A program made the position numbers and the translations under genes. A DNA stretch of 64,000 nucleotides from Streptomyces tailanensis (GTDB lineage: Bacteria > Actinomycetota > Actinomycetes > Streptomycetales > Streptomycetaceae): NCBI RefSeq assembly GCF_008386495.1, contig NZ_VTHJ01000017.1, positions 1 through 64,000 on the forward strand. Reading direction: 5' to 3'. A model generated the notes under the pieces. That model saw only the letters and a list, made by a program, of their open reading frames with translations, made no database searches and had not been told where the DNA came from. Below are positions 42,514 to 50,031 of this stretch, one piece after another; the stretch's first letter is position 1, and each line of letters opens with the position of its first letter.

Positions 42514-43613
42514 GAGTACAGGTTGTCCTTGGCCAGCTCATGCACATGATCGTGATCATGCGTATGCGACGCACCCGGCACATGAGGATCCGTAACGGGC
42601 AGCGACGAGTCCGCCGACAGATCCCAATCGGAGGCGGACCGCCCCCGGGCCACCATCTCGGCACCCAGCGCCGCCACCATCGCCCCGTTGTCCGTGCACA
42701 ACTTCGGCCGAGGCACCCGGAGCCGAATCCCGGCCGCCTCGCACCGCTCCTGGGCAAGCACCCGCAGCCGGGAGTTGGCGGCGACACCGCCGCCGATCAT
42801 CAGGTGATCCACACCCTGGTCCTTGCAGGCCCGTACGGCCTTGCGGGTCAGCACGTCCACGACCGCTTCCTGGAAGGAAGCCGCCACATCCCGCACCGGC
42901 ACCTCCTCCCCCGCCGCACGCTTGGCCTCGATCCAGCGGGCCACGGCGGTCTTCAACCCGGAGAAGGAGAAGTCGTACGCGGGATCGCGGGGCCCGGTGA
43001 GCCCGCGCGGGAAGGCGATCGCGTCCGGGTCCCCTTCCCGCGCGTACCGGTCGATGACCGGCCCGCCCGGGAACCCCAGATCGAGCACGCGGGCGATCTT
43101 GTCGAAGGCCTCGCCCGCCGCGTCGTCGATGGTCGCGCCCATCGGCCGTACGTCCGACGTGATGTCCGTCGAGAGCAGCAAGGACGAGTGACCGCCGGAC
43201 ACCAGCAGCGCCATCGTCGGCTCGGGCAGCGCCCCGTGCTCCAGCTGGTCGACGCAGATGTGCGACGCGAGGTGGTTGACGCCGTACAACGGCTTCCCCA
43301 GCGCGTACGCGTATGCCTTCGCCGCAGAGACCCCCACCAGCAGGGCACCGGCGAGCCCCGGCCCCGCCGTGACCGCGATGCCGTCGAGGTCCTTGGCGCT
43401 GACCCCCGCCTCCTTCAGCGCCCGGTCGATGGTCGGGACCATCGCCTCCAGATGGGCCCGCGAGGCCACCTCGGGCACGACACCACCAAAACGGGCGTGC
43501 TCGTCGACGCTGGACGCGATCGCGTCCGCGAGCAACGTCCTCCCCCGGACGACACCGACACCGGTCTCGTCGCAGGAGGTCTCGATCCCCAGGACCAGGG
43601 GTTCGTCAGCCAT
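42510..43613 (-). CDS. tsaD: tRNA N6-threonylcarbamoyladenosine transferase TsaD
   Basis: Transfers threonylcarbamoyl to adenosine 37 of ANN-decoding tRNAs, in complex with TsaB and TsaE. 367 residues from ATG 43613, which overlaps rimI by eight bases. The ASKHA fold motifs GIETSCDET (9-17) and metal ligands His114/His118 (YGVNHLASH) are intact, as is the C-terminal Asp region (KLCTDNGAM). The protein has a C-terminal extension of about 25 residues with a histidine/aspartate run (SHTHDHDHVHELA) not found in E. coli TsaD. It belongs to the tsaB-rimI-tsaD operon. Confidence 0.97.
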   Translation of the reverse strand: MADEPLVLGIETSCDETGVGVVRGRTLLADAIASSVDEHARFGGVVPEVASRAHLEAMVPTIDRALKEAGVSAKDLDGIAVTAGPGLAGALLVGVSAAKAYAYALGKPLYGVNHLASHICVDQLEHGALPEPTMALLVSGGHSSLLLSTDITSDVRPMGATIDDAAGEAFDKIARVLDLGFPGGPVIDRYAREGDPDAIAFPRGLTGPRDPAYDFSFSGLKTAVARWIEAKRAAGEEVPVRDVAASFQEAVVDVLTRKAVRACKDQGVDHLMIGGGVAANSRLRVLAQERCEAAGIRLRVPRPKLCTDNGAMVAALGAEMVARGRSASDWDLSADSSLPVTDPHVPGASHTHDHDHVHELAKDNLYS

Positions 43614-44109
43614 TGATCTCGGTTCCTTGTACGGAGGTCGAAGGGGAGTTGAGGCACATGACCAGGGCGTCGACGTTGCCCGGCTGGTAGTAGCCGCGGC
43701 GGAAGCCGATCGCCTCGAAGCCGAAGCGCTCGTACAGCTTCTGGGCACGAACGTTGTCGACCCGGCATTCGAGCATCACCTGGGCGCACTCGAACGCGGT
43801 CGCGGCCCGCAGCAGCTCGGTCAGGATCAGCGCGCCGAGCCCGGTGCCCCAGTGGTCGCGGGCGACGGCGATGGTCTGTACGTCGGCGACGTCACCGGCG
43901 GCGGCGACGCCCCCGTACCCGACGATCGGCCCGCCCGCCGGGTCCTCGGCTACGACGTACCGCCGGGTCGCCTCAGGCCCGCGCGCATGGGCGAGGTCCG
44001 ACCAGAACATGCCCCGGGACCAGGCGTCCTCGGGGAAGAGGTCCTTCTCCAGCTCCAGTACGGGCTCGATGTCCCACCAGCGCATCTCGCGCAGCACCGC
44101 GGTCGTCAC
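43606..44109 (-). CDS. rimI: GNAT N-acetyltransferase, RimI-like
   Basis: 167 residues. RimI acetylates the N-terminal alanine of ribosomal protein S18 in enteric bacteria; actinobacterial relatives may have broader N-terminal targets. The acetyl-CoA loop region reads VARDHWGTGLGALILTELL, followed by MLECRVDNVRAQKLYERFGF. GTG 44109 overlaps the tsaB stop by four bases, and its own end overlaps tsaD, so the three are tightly coupled. Confidence 0.92.
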   Translation of the reverse strand: MTTAVLREMRWWDIEPVLELEKDLFPEDAWSRGMFWSDLAHARGPEATRRYVVAEDPAGGPIVGYGGVAAAGDVADVQTIAVARDHWGTGLGALILTELLRAATAFECAQVMLECRVDNVRAQKLYERFGFEAIGFRRGYYQPGNVDALVMCLNSPSTSVQGTEING

Positions 44110-44759
44110 TTGGGGGTGACCACCTTGTAGTTCTTGGGCACCTGGGCGTCGGGCCGGCGCAGGTACAGCGGCCGGGGCGCCGGCAGTTCCTCACCCTTGC
44201 CCAGCCGCTCGGCGGCCAGCGCGGCGAGGGCGGCCGCGGAGACATGCTCGGGCGCGCGGGCGTCCGGGAAGGTGTCGGGGTAGAGCAGCGCGCCCGCCCC
44301 GACCGCCGGCAGCCCGGCGACCACGTCGGCGATCTCGGCGGGCCGGTCGACGGCCGGTTCCGTCACTCTCGTCCGCGGATCCTCGTACCGCGCCCAGTAG
44401 ACCTCCTTGCGCCGGGCGTCGGTCGCCACGACGAAGGGGCCCTCGACCTCGGCCGCGTACGCGAGCCCGTCGAGCGTGCACAGTCCGTGGACGGGGACGC
44501 CGAGGGCGAGCCCGAAGGTGTCGGCGGTCATGAGCCCGACGCGCAGCCCGGTGTACGGGCCGGGGCCGACGCCGACGACGACGCCGGTGACGGCGTCCAG
44601 CCGGACGCCCGCCTCGGCGAGGACCCGGTCGACGGCGGGCAGCAGCAGTTCCCCGTGCCGACGCGCGTCCACCTGGCTCGACGCGGCGACGACGTCCGTC
44701 CCGTCGTGCAGCGCGACGGTGACGGCGGGGGTGGCGGTATCCAGAGCGAGCAAGAGCAC
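44106..44759 (-). CDS. tsaB: tRNA t6A biosynthesis protein TsaB
   Basis: 217 residues from GTG 44759. An ASKHA-fold partner of TsaD (LLALDTATPAVTVALHDG; VTGVVVGVGPGPYTGLRVG) that lacks the TsaD metal ligands and forms the TsaB-TsaD heterodimer. First gene of tsaB-rimI-tsaD. It is divergent from the gene at 44884. Confidence 0.96.
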   Translation of the reverse strand: MLLLALDTATPAVTVALHDGTDVVAASSQVDARRHGELLLPAVDRVLAEAGVRLDAVTGVVVGVGPGPYTGLRVGLMTADTFGLALGVPVHGLCTLDGLAYAAEVEGPFVVATDARRKEVYWARYEDPRTRVTEPAVDRPAEIADVVAGLPAVGAGALLYPDTFPDARAPEHVSAAALAALAAERLGKGEELPAPRPLYLRRPDAQVPKNYKVVTPK

Positions 44760-44883
44760 GCAAACAGCCTACGGCGCTTCCGCCGGACGCACGGCCGCCC
44801 GGGACCACAGCCACTCTGCTGCTACCGTCACAGCACAGACGTACTTCAAGGGCGTACGTGGGTACGAGAGGTGGGCACACAAG

Positions 44884-45444
44884 GTGGCCAGTAGCAGCTC
44901 GGGATTCGTGGCCGGGCTCACCGCGGCGGCCATCGCCGCAGTCGGTTTCCTCACCTATCAGGCGTCGGCGAACGTCCCCGACGACCTCGGGAAGCCGTCC
45001 GCCTCCGACACCCCGGCGGCCAAGAAGTCCAAGGCGCCCGCCGAGCAGGAGAAGGACAGGGCCGAGGCCCTCCCCGAGTCCTCGGGCACCGGCGAACGCG
45101 TCGTCTACTCCCTCGACGAGGACCGCGTCTGGCTGGTCGGCGCGGGCGAGAAGATCACCCGCACCTTCGAGGTCACCCCCAGCACGGTCGACCCCGCCCC
45201 CGCCACCTACACCGTCACCTCCCGCTCCGCCGCCGTCACCGGCTCCGACGGCACCCCCATCGAACACGTGGTCCGCTTCGCCACGGTCGACGGCGTGGTC
45301 ATCGGCTTCAGCGCGGCGGTCGACGGCTCCACCCCCCAGCCCGACCCCACCACCAAAACAGGCGGCATCCGCGAGTCCCGCAAGGACGGCAAGGCCATGT
45401 GGGACTTCGCGGGAATCGGCACGAAGGTGGTTGTGGTCGAGTAA
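44884..45444 (+). CDS. membrane-anchored or secreted protein of unknown function
   Basis: 186 residues from GTG 44884, with GAGAGG upstream. A hydrophobic N-terminal segment (about 7-28: FVAGLTAAAIAAVGFLTYQA) is an uncleaved signal or anchor. A Lys/Ala/Pro-rich linker follows, then a compact beta-rich outer domain (about 65-186: RVVYSLDEDRVWLVGAGE, TRTFEVTPSTVDP, MWDFAGIGTKVVVVE). I do not recognise the family. It is divergent from the t6A operon. Confidence 0.8.
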   Translation: MASSSSGFVAGLTAAAIAAVGFLTYQASANVPDDLGKPSASDTPAAKKSKAPAEQEKDRAEALPESSGTGERVVYSLDEDRVWLVGAGEKITRTFEVTPSTVDPAPATYTVTSRSAAVTGSDGTPIEHVVRFATVDGVVIGFSAAVDGSTPQPDPTTKTGGIRESRKDGKAMWDFAGIGTKVVVVE

Positions 45445-45478
45445 GGGGCGCCTCGTAACCGTCGGGCGCGACCTTTTA

Positions 45479-45524
45479 GGGGCGCGGGGCTGTATCGATC
45501 TGCGGCTCCGCCGCGCGGGCGCGA
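45479..45524. repeat. dispersed repeat, family 2 (copy A)
   Basis: GGGGCGCGGGGCTGT, seven variable bases, then TGCGGCTCCGCCGCG and GGGCGCGA. It matches the copy at 56398-56443 and contains the small hairpin GCGGCTCCGCCGC. It lies just past the gene ending at 45444. Confidence 0.8.
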
Positions 45525-45578
45525 GAAACCCCCGCTCACCCGCAGCCGCGATACGACCCCGAACCCCCTCCCGGAGCG

Positions 45579-45731
45579 CTACGCAGCCTTGGGCCGCCGC
45601 ACATCAACAGGCTTGGCCGCAACCTCACGCGGCGGTGTAGACACCACCTTCGCCGCCGCACACGCAGCCAAAAGGTCCCGCATCGACACCCCGCCAATCC
45701 CAGAGGGCTTCCGTCGATCTGACGCTGGCAT
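45579..45731 (-). CDS. 50-residue small protein of unknown function
   Basis: ATG 45731 follows a strong CAGGAGG site. The product begins MPASDRRKPSGIGGVSMRDL and is rich in Ala, Lys and Arg, with no hydrophobic helix beyond LLAACAAAKVV. No family is recognised. Its upstream region has a striking inverted repeat (45762-45777) where a regulator could bind, suggesting a regulated small gene. Confidence 0.65.
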   Translation of the reverse strand: MPASDRRKPSGIGGVSMRDLLAACAAAKVVSTPPREVAAKPVDVRRPKAA

Positions 45732-45761
45732 GGACGCCTCCTGGTGCACCCGGCGAACCAA

Positions 45762-45777
45762 GTTAGGTAGACCTAAC
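45762..45777. promoter_or_regulatory. inverted repeat upstream of the 50-residue gene
   Basis: GTTAGGT, two bases, ACCTAAC: perfect seven-base arms about 31 bases before the start codon. The half-site TTAGGT recalls iron-regulator (DmdR/IdeR) boxes, but those are 19 bp with a seven-base centre, so the assignment is open. Confidence 0.6.
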
Positions 45778-45864
45778 CAAGGACTGGTTACCATGTGACC
45801 ACGCCGAAGACGCCGAACGCAACATCTTGCCGACACCTTGTCGGAACCTACGCAGAAACCGACA

Positions 45865-46359
45865 TCAGGCCGAGAGCGCGCCCAGCTCCACCGAGGCCCA
45901 TCGCTCCCCCAGCCCGGTCACCGTCACATGCCGCACCTCATCGGCCGTATCCCCGACCGCCCGATGAATGACGACATTCAGCCGGTCGTCCGTCAGCTCC
46001 TCGACCTTCCCCTCGCCCCACTCCACCACGATCACGGAATCCGGCAGCGAGACATCAAGATCAAGGTCCTCCATCTCGTCCAGCCCGCCGCCCAGGCGAT
46101 ACGCGTCGACGTGAACGAGCGGCGGCCCACCCGCGAGCGACGGATGCACCCGGGCGATGACAAAGGTCGGCGAGGTGACCGCCCCCCGCACCCCGAGCCC
46201 CTCCCCGAGCCCCCGGGTCAGAGTCGTCTTCCCCGCCCCCAGCTCCCCGTTGAGCATGACGAGATCGCCCGCACGCAGCAGCTTGGCCAGGCGGCGGCCC
46301 AGCTCCAGCATCTGCTCGGGAGAAGTAACGGTGATCTCGACGGACGACGAGGACGACAT
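45865..46359 (-). CDS. tsaE: tRNA t6A biosynthesis ATPase TsaE
   Basis: 164 residues. It hydrolyses ATP to reset the TsaB-TsaD complex. The Walker A motif GELGAGKTT is at 38-46, and SPTFVIARVHP and VEWGEG are family motifs. ATG 46359 sits four bases after the stop of the hydrolase gene with GGGTGAG as ribosome site; an ATG at 46398 would overlap that gene. It is in an operon with the hydrolase and probably alr, separate from tsaB-rimI-tsaD. Confidence 0.95.
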   Translation of the reverse strand: MSSSSSVEITVTSPEQMLELGRRLAKLLRAGDLVMLNGELGAGKTTLTRGLGEGLGVRGAVTSPTFVIARVHPSLAGGPPLVHVDAYRLGGGLDEMEDLDLDVSLPDSVIVVEWGEGKVEELTDDRLNVVIHRAVGDTADEVRHVTVTGLGERWASVELGALSA

Positions 46360-46363
46360 GGGC

Positions 46364-47605
46364 TCACCCGGGACGTGCGGTGCTGCTGGCGCTTCCATAA
46401 CCACTTACGGTAGCCCCTGCCGGTACGGCCCCCACGCGAGTGAGCAGGTCGGCGAGCCGGTCCGTGACGAGCTCGGGGTGCTCCAGCATCACCAGATGCC
46501 CGGCGTCCGGTACGAGCACGAGCTCCGCGTCGGGCAGCAGATCGGCGATGGCCTCGCTGTGCTCACTCGGCGTGACGAGGTCCTTGACCCCGGCCAGCAC
46601 GAGCACCGGCAGTCCGGCGAACGCCGCCAGCGCCTCGGCCTTGTCGTGTTCGGTGAACGCCGGATAGAACTCGGCGACGACGTCGATCGGCGTGCCCTCG
46701 ATCATCCGCTCGGCGAACCGCGCTACGGCGGGGTCGACGTCCCGGGACGCGAACGAGTACCGCTTGATGATCCCGGCGAACAGGTCGGTGGTCGCCCGCC
46801 GCCCCCGCTCCACCAGCGCGGCCTGCTGCCCCAGCGCCTTCAGCACGCCCGGCAGCACCCGCCGCACCGCGTTGACGCCCGCGACCGGCAGCCCGAAGTT
46901 GACCTCGCCGAGCCGCCCCGACGACGTACCGACCAGGGCGACCGCGACGACCCGTTCCCCGATCAGCTCGGGGTACTGGTCGGCCAGGGCCATGACGGTC
47001 ATACCGCCCATGGAGTGCCCGACGAGCACGATGGGCCCCTCGGGGGCGGCCGCGTCGATGACGGCCTTCAGGTCGCGCCCGAGCCGGTCGATGGTGACCG
47101 GCGCCGCGTCGGGCGTCCGGGCAGCACGGCCGGAGCGGCCGTGGCTGCGCTGGTCCCAGTGCACCATCCGTACTACACCGCGCAGCGCGGCCCGCTGGAA
47201 GTGCCAGGAGTCCTGGTTGAGGCAGTAGCCGTGGCTGAAGACGACGGTGACCGGAGCCGGGGCCTTGCGGCCGAAGAGCCGGCGTCTGCGGGACGACAGG
47301 CCGGCGTCGGGCTCGACGTCGTCGACCTCGTAGTACAGCTCGGTGCCGTCGTCCGCGTACGCCTTGCCGGGGGTGCCGCGCAGCGCGCCGTACGGGCCGG
47401 TGGAGTCGAGCGCGAGGCGGGCCTTCTTGCGCATGCCGCGTCCGACGGTGAGCCGCTCTATGGCGACACCGGCGGCGGCGCCCGCGGCGACCACGCCTAT
47501 CGCGGCCCCCGCGATTCCGGCCCTGCGCCAGATCCCGTCGGCGGAGGCCGCCGCGGCGGCCGCGCTCGCGACGGCCTCCACGGCCTCCGCGCTGCCTTCG
47601 CTCAC
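46364..47605 (-). CDS. alpha/beta hydrolase
   Basis: 413 residues from GTG 47605 with AGGAG upstream. An Ala-rich N-terminal part contains a hydrophobic segment (about 29-50: AGIAGAAIGVVAAGAAAGVA), so it may be membrane-attached. The hydrolase domain (about 115-400) shows the oxyanion part FSHGYCLNQDSW, the nucleophile elbow VGHSMGGM, and a late Asp/His region (LVPDAGHLVMLEHPE). The substrate is unknown. It lies between alr and tsaE on one strand, a conserved Streptomyces order (recalled). Confidence 0.93.
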   Translation of the reverse strand: MSEGSAEAVEAVASAAAAAASADGIWRRAGIAGAAIGVVAAGAAAGVAIERLTVGRGMRKKARLALDSTGPYGALRGTPGKAYADDGTELYYEVDDVEPDAGLSSRRRRLFGRKAPAPVTVVFSHGYCLNQDSWHFQRAALRGVVRMVHWDQRSHGRSGRAARTPDAAPVTIDRLGRDLKAVIDAAAPEGPIVLVGHSMGGMTVMALADQYPELIGERVVAVALVGTSSGRLGEVNFGLPVAGVNAVRRVLPGVLKALGQQAALVERGRRATTDLFAGIIKRYSFASRDVDPAVARFAERMIEGTPIDVVAEFYPAFTEHDKAEALAAFAGLPVLVLAGVKDLVTPSEHSEAIADLLPDAELVLVPDAGHLVMLEHPELVTDRLADLLTRVGAVPAGATVSGYGSASSTARPG

Positions 47606-47726
47606 GTCCGCTCCTCTTCGCCGACTTCCGGTGCTGCCGCTCGTATACGTGTACTACCCGTACGGAGTTACCCGTCTCGTTCGTCTTTCACTTACTCGTG
47701 CTCTTACTCATCGTGAAGTACGGGGC

Positions 47727-48887
47727 TCACTCACCCGTGTTCACATAGACGCGCGGAACGCGGGTTCCGATCCGCGTCACGATCTCGTACCCGATGGTTC
47801 CGGCCGCCTGCGCCCAGTCCTCGGCGGTCGGCTCGCCCCGGTCGCCCGTCCCGAACAGCACCACCTCGTCCCCGGCGGCGGGTTCGTCCCCGCCGAGGTC
47901 GACGACGAACTGGTCCATGGCGACCCGTCCGGCGGCCGTCCGCCATTTGCCGCCGACCAGCACGGGCCCGGTGCCGGAGGCGTGCCGGGGAATGCCGTCC
48001 GCGTAGCCGACGGGAACCAGGCCGAGGGTCGTGGCGCCCGGGGTGACGTAGTGGTGCCCGTAACTGACGCCGTGGCCCCCGGACACGTGCTTGACGAGCG
48101 CGAGCGCGGCGCTGAGCCGCATCACCGGGCGCAGCCCGAGGTCGGCCGAACTGCCCAGCTCCGGGCTGGGTGAGATCCCGTAGACGGCGATGCCCGTCCG
48201 TACGAGGTCGAAGTGGGCGTCGGGGAGGGTGAGCGTGGCGGGCGAGTTGGCGATGTGCCGTACCTCGGGGCGCACGCCCCGCTCCTCGGCGTACGCCACC
48301 ATCGCGCGGAAGCGGGTGAGCTGGGCCTCGATGGACGGATGGCCGGGCTCGTCGGCGCAGGCGAAGTGCGACCAGAGCCCGGTGACCGAGATGACCCCGT
48401 CCGCCTCCGCGCGCAGCGCTTCGTCGACGAGGTCTGTCCAGTCGTCGGGCTGACACCCGTTCCGCCCGAGTCCGGTGTCGGCCTTGAGCTGTACGCGCGC
48501 GCGTACGCCCGCCTGCCGGGCCGCCTCCGTGACCTCCCGCAGCGCCCACATGCCGCTGACCGAGACGTCCAGGTCGGCCTCGACGGCCTCCCGCCAGGGC
48601 CCGCCCGGGGTCCAGAGCCAGCACATGATCCGCCCCGGCAGCCCCGCCGCCCGCAGTGCGAGCGCCTCCTCCGGCGTCGCCGTCCCCAGCCAGGCCGCCC
48701 CCGCCTCGACCGCAGCCCGGGCACACCGCACGGCCCCATGGCCGTACGCGTCCGACTTGACCACGGCCATCAGGGCGGCACCCGGCGCCAGCGCGCGCAA
48801 CGTCCGCACATTGGCCCGCAGGGCATCCAGATCGATCTCGGCGCGGGCCCGCAACGGCGAGCTCCGCAGAGGTGCTGTCTCACTCAT
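47727..48887 (-). CDS. alr: alanine racemase
   Basis: A 386-residue PLP enzyme that interconverts L- and D-alanine for peptidoglycan. The PLP lysine is Lys44 (AVVKSDAYGHG). The C-terminal domain carries VSYGHHYVTPG and the AGRVAMDQ motif. ATG 48887 starts MSETAPLRS. It is the only D-alanine gene in the window and probably the main racemase. Confidence 0.97.
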   Translation of the reverse strand: MSETAPLRSSPLRARAEIDLDALRANVRTLRALAPGAALMAVVKSDAYGHGAVRCARAAVEAGAAWLGTATPEEALALRAAGLPGRIMCWLWTPGGPWREAVEADLDVSVSGMWALREVTEAARQAGVRARVQLKADTGLGRNGCQPDDWTDLVDEALRAEADGVISVTGLWSHFACADEPGHPSIEAQLTRFRAMVAYAEERGVRPEVRHIANSPATLTLPDAHFDLVRTGIAVYGISPSPELGSSADLGLRPVMRLSAALALVKHVSGGHGVSYGHHYVTPGATTLGLVPVGYADGIPRHASGTGPVLVGGKWRTAAGRVAMDQFVVDLGGDEPAAGDEVVLFGTGDRGEPTAEDWAQAAGTIGYEIVTRIGTRVPRVYVNTGE

Positions 48888-48938
48888 GTCAGCCCCAGTG
48901 TCTCAGAGCCCACGGACACTCCCCCGGCCCACCTTGAT

Positions 48939-49862
48939 TCATGTACCCGGCCGCCGCCCCCACACGAAAACCCGGTCCCCCTTCTTCAGAACCCCCCACA
49001 ACGCCCGCGCGTCCGCCAGCCGCAGATTCACGCACCCCATGGACCCGATCTGCGTGTACAGGGACCCGTACACCGCATGAAACGCCTGGCCCCCGCTGAA
49101 GAACTGGCTGTACGGCATGGGCTGGTGGTACAGCGTCGACCAGTGGTTCTTGTGCTTCCAATAGACCTTGTGCCAGCCGGCCCGCGTCGGATACTGCCGC
49201 CGCCCGCTCCGCATCGGCACCGGCCCGAACACCGCCTTCTTCCCCTTCTGCACCCAGGTCAGCTGCCGGGACAGATCCACACACGCCACCTTGTACGTAC
49301 GCTCCGGGCACTTCCCGGCCGCGTTGGGCTGCTTCCGGGCAGACAGCTGCTGCATCCGCACCCAGGTCACCGGCCCCGCGAACCCGATCGCCGGCTTGAT
49401 GCGGTACTTGACCTGGAACGCCCGGATGGCGAGACAGTCCGCACGCGACTGCTTCCCATCCACTTTCTTCCGCTTCAGCCACCGCTCGACCTGCTTCTGA
49501 TACGGCCCGGTCAGCTTCGTGCAGGAGACCTCGGCCTTGGCGACGGCCGCCGCCTCGCTGAGCGGCACGTACTCGATGAGGTCGTACGTCCCGGCCGCCG
49601 CGTCCGCCGGCTCGCTCGCCTCCTCCTCGGCGCCCGGCTCGTACACCTGCGGCGGCAACACCTGGTCCGGCGTATCGATCGACCAGGGCTGGTTGGGGCC
49701 GGGCGGCACCCCGGGGACGAGTTGTCCGCTGCCAGGTCCGGGGGCAGGGACGGGCGGCGCGGGGTCGGCCAGGGCGCCTTCCGTGGGGAGAACGGTCAGC
49801 ACGGCGAGAAGCGCGGCCACACCACGGAACGTCATTTGTCTGCTCGTCATGCGATCAGCCAT
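48939..49862 (-). CDS. secreted L,D-transpeptidase-like protein
   Basis: 307 residues. The N-terminus is a signal peptide (GVAALLAVLTVLPTEGALA), then a Pro/Gly-rich stretch and a region with possible peptidoglycan-binding character (WLKRKKVDGKQ, AIRAFQVKY). The C-terminal YkuD domain has HAVYGSLYTQIGSMGCVNLRLADARALWG with the catalytic Cys in SMGCVNL, where most members have SHGC. It probably cross-links peptidoglycan. The start is uncertain: ATGs at 49862, 49850 and 49835 are in frame, none with a good ribosome site. Confidence 0.87.
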   Translation of the reverse strand: MADRMTSRQMTFRGVAALLAVLTVLPTEGALADPAPPVPAPGPGSGQLVPGVPPGPNQPWSIDTPDQVLPPQVYEPGAEEEASEPADAAAGTYDLIEYVPLSEAAAVAKAEVSCTKLTGPYQKQVERWLKRKKVDGKQSRADCLAIRAFQVKYRIKPAIGFAGPVTWVRMQQLSARKQPNAAGKCPERTYKVACVDLSRQLTWVQKGKKAVFGPVPMRSGRRQYPTRAGWHKVYWKHKNHWSTLYHQPMPYSQFFSGGQAFHAVYGSLYTQIGSMGCVNLRLADARALWGVLKKGDRVFVWGRRPGT

Positions 49863-49902
49863 ACGTGCCGTGCACGCGCGCGTGGACGTGCCGCGCGTCG
49901 GG

Positions 49903-49937
49903 TCACCCGATATGCGCGCGGGATGTCACCCGATATG
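49903..49937. repeat. direct repeats in the glmS upstream region
   Basis: TCACCCGATATG occurs at 49903-49914 and 49926-49937, 23 bases apart. A further pair, GTCACGTAGAG and GTCACATAGAG, follows near 49961-49981. They lie about 50-130 nt before glmS and about 40-75 nt before the divergent transpeptidase gene, so a regulator could act on either. Confidence 0.6.
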
Positions 49938-50031
49938 AGGGCTCACCGGAGACCCTACTGTCACGTAGAGTCACATAGAGCACACGGCAGGTCGCGACGG
50001 GGCGACACGCCAGGACGACACAGGGGTTGAT

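Noticed and set aside
45762..45777. Calling the inverted repeat a DmdR/IdeR iron box
   Set aside because: The half-sites match but the two-base centre is five bases too short for the 19-bp box; kept only as an unassigned operator.
49982..50031. A glmS ribozyme in the glmS leader
   Set aside because: The leader is short and lacks the conserved ribozyme core; that element is mainly found in Firmicutes.
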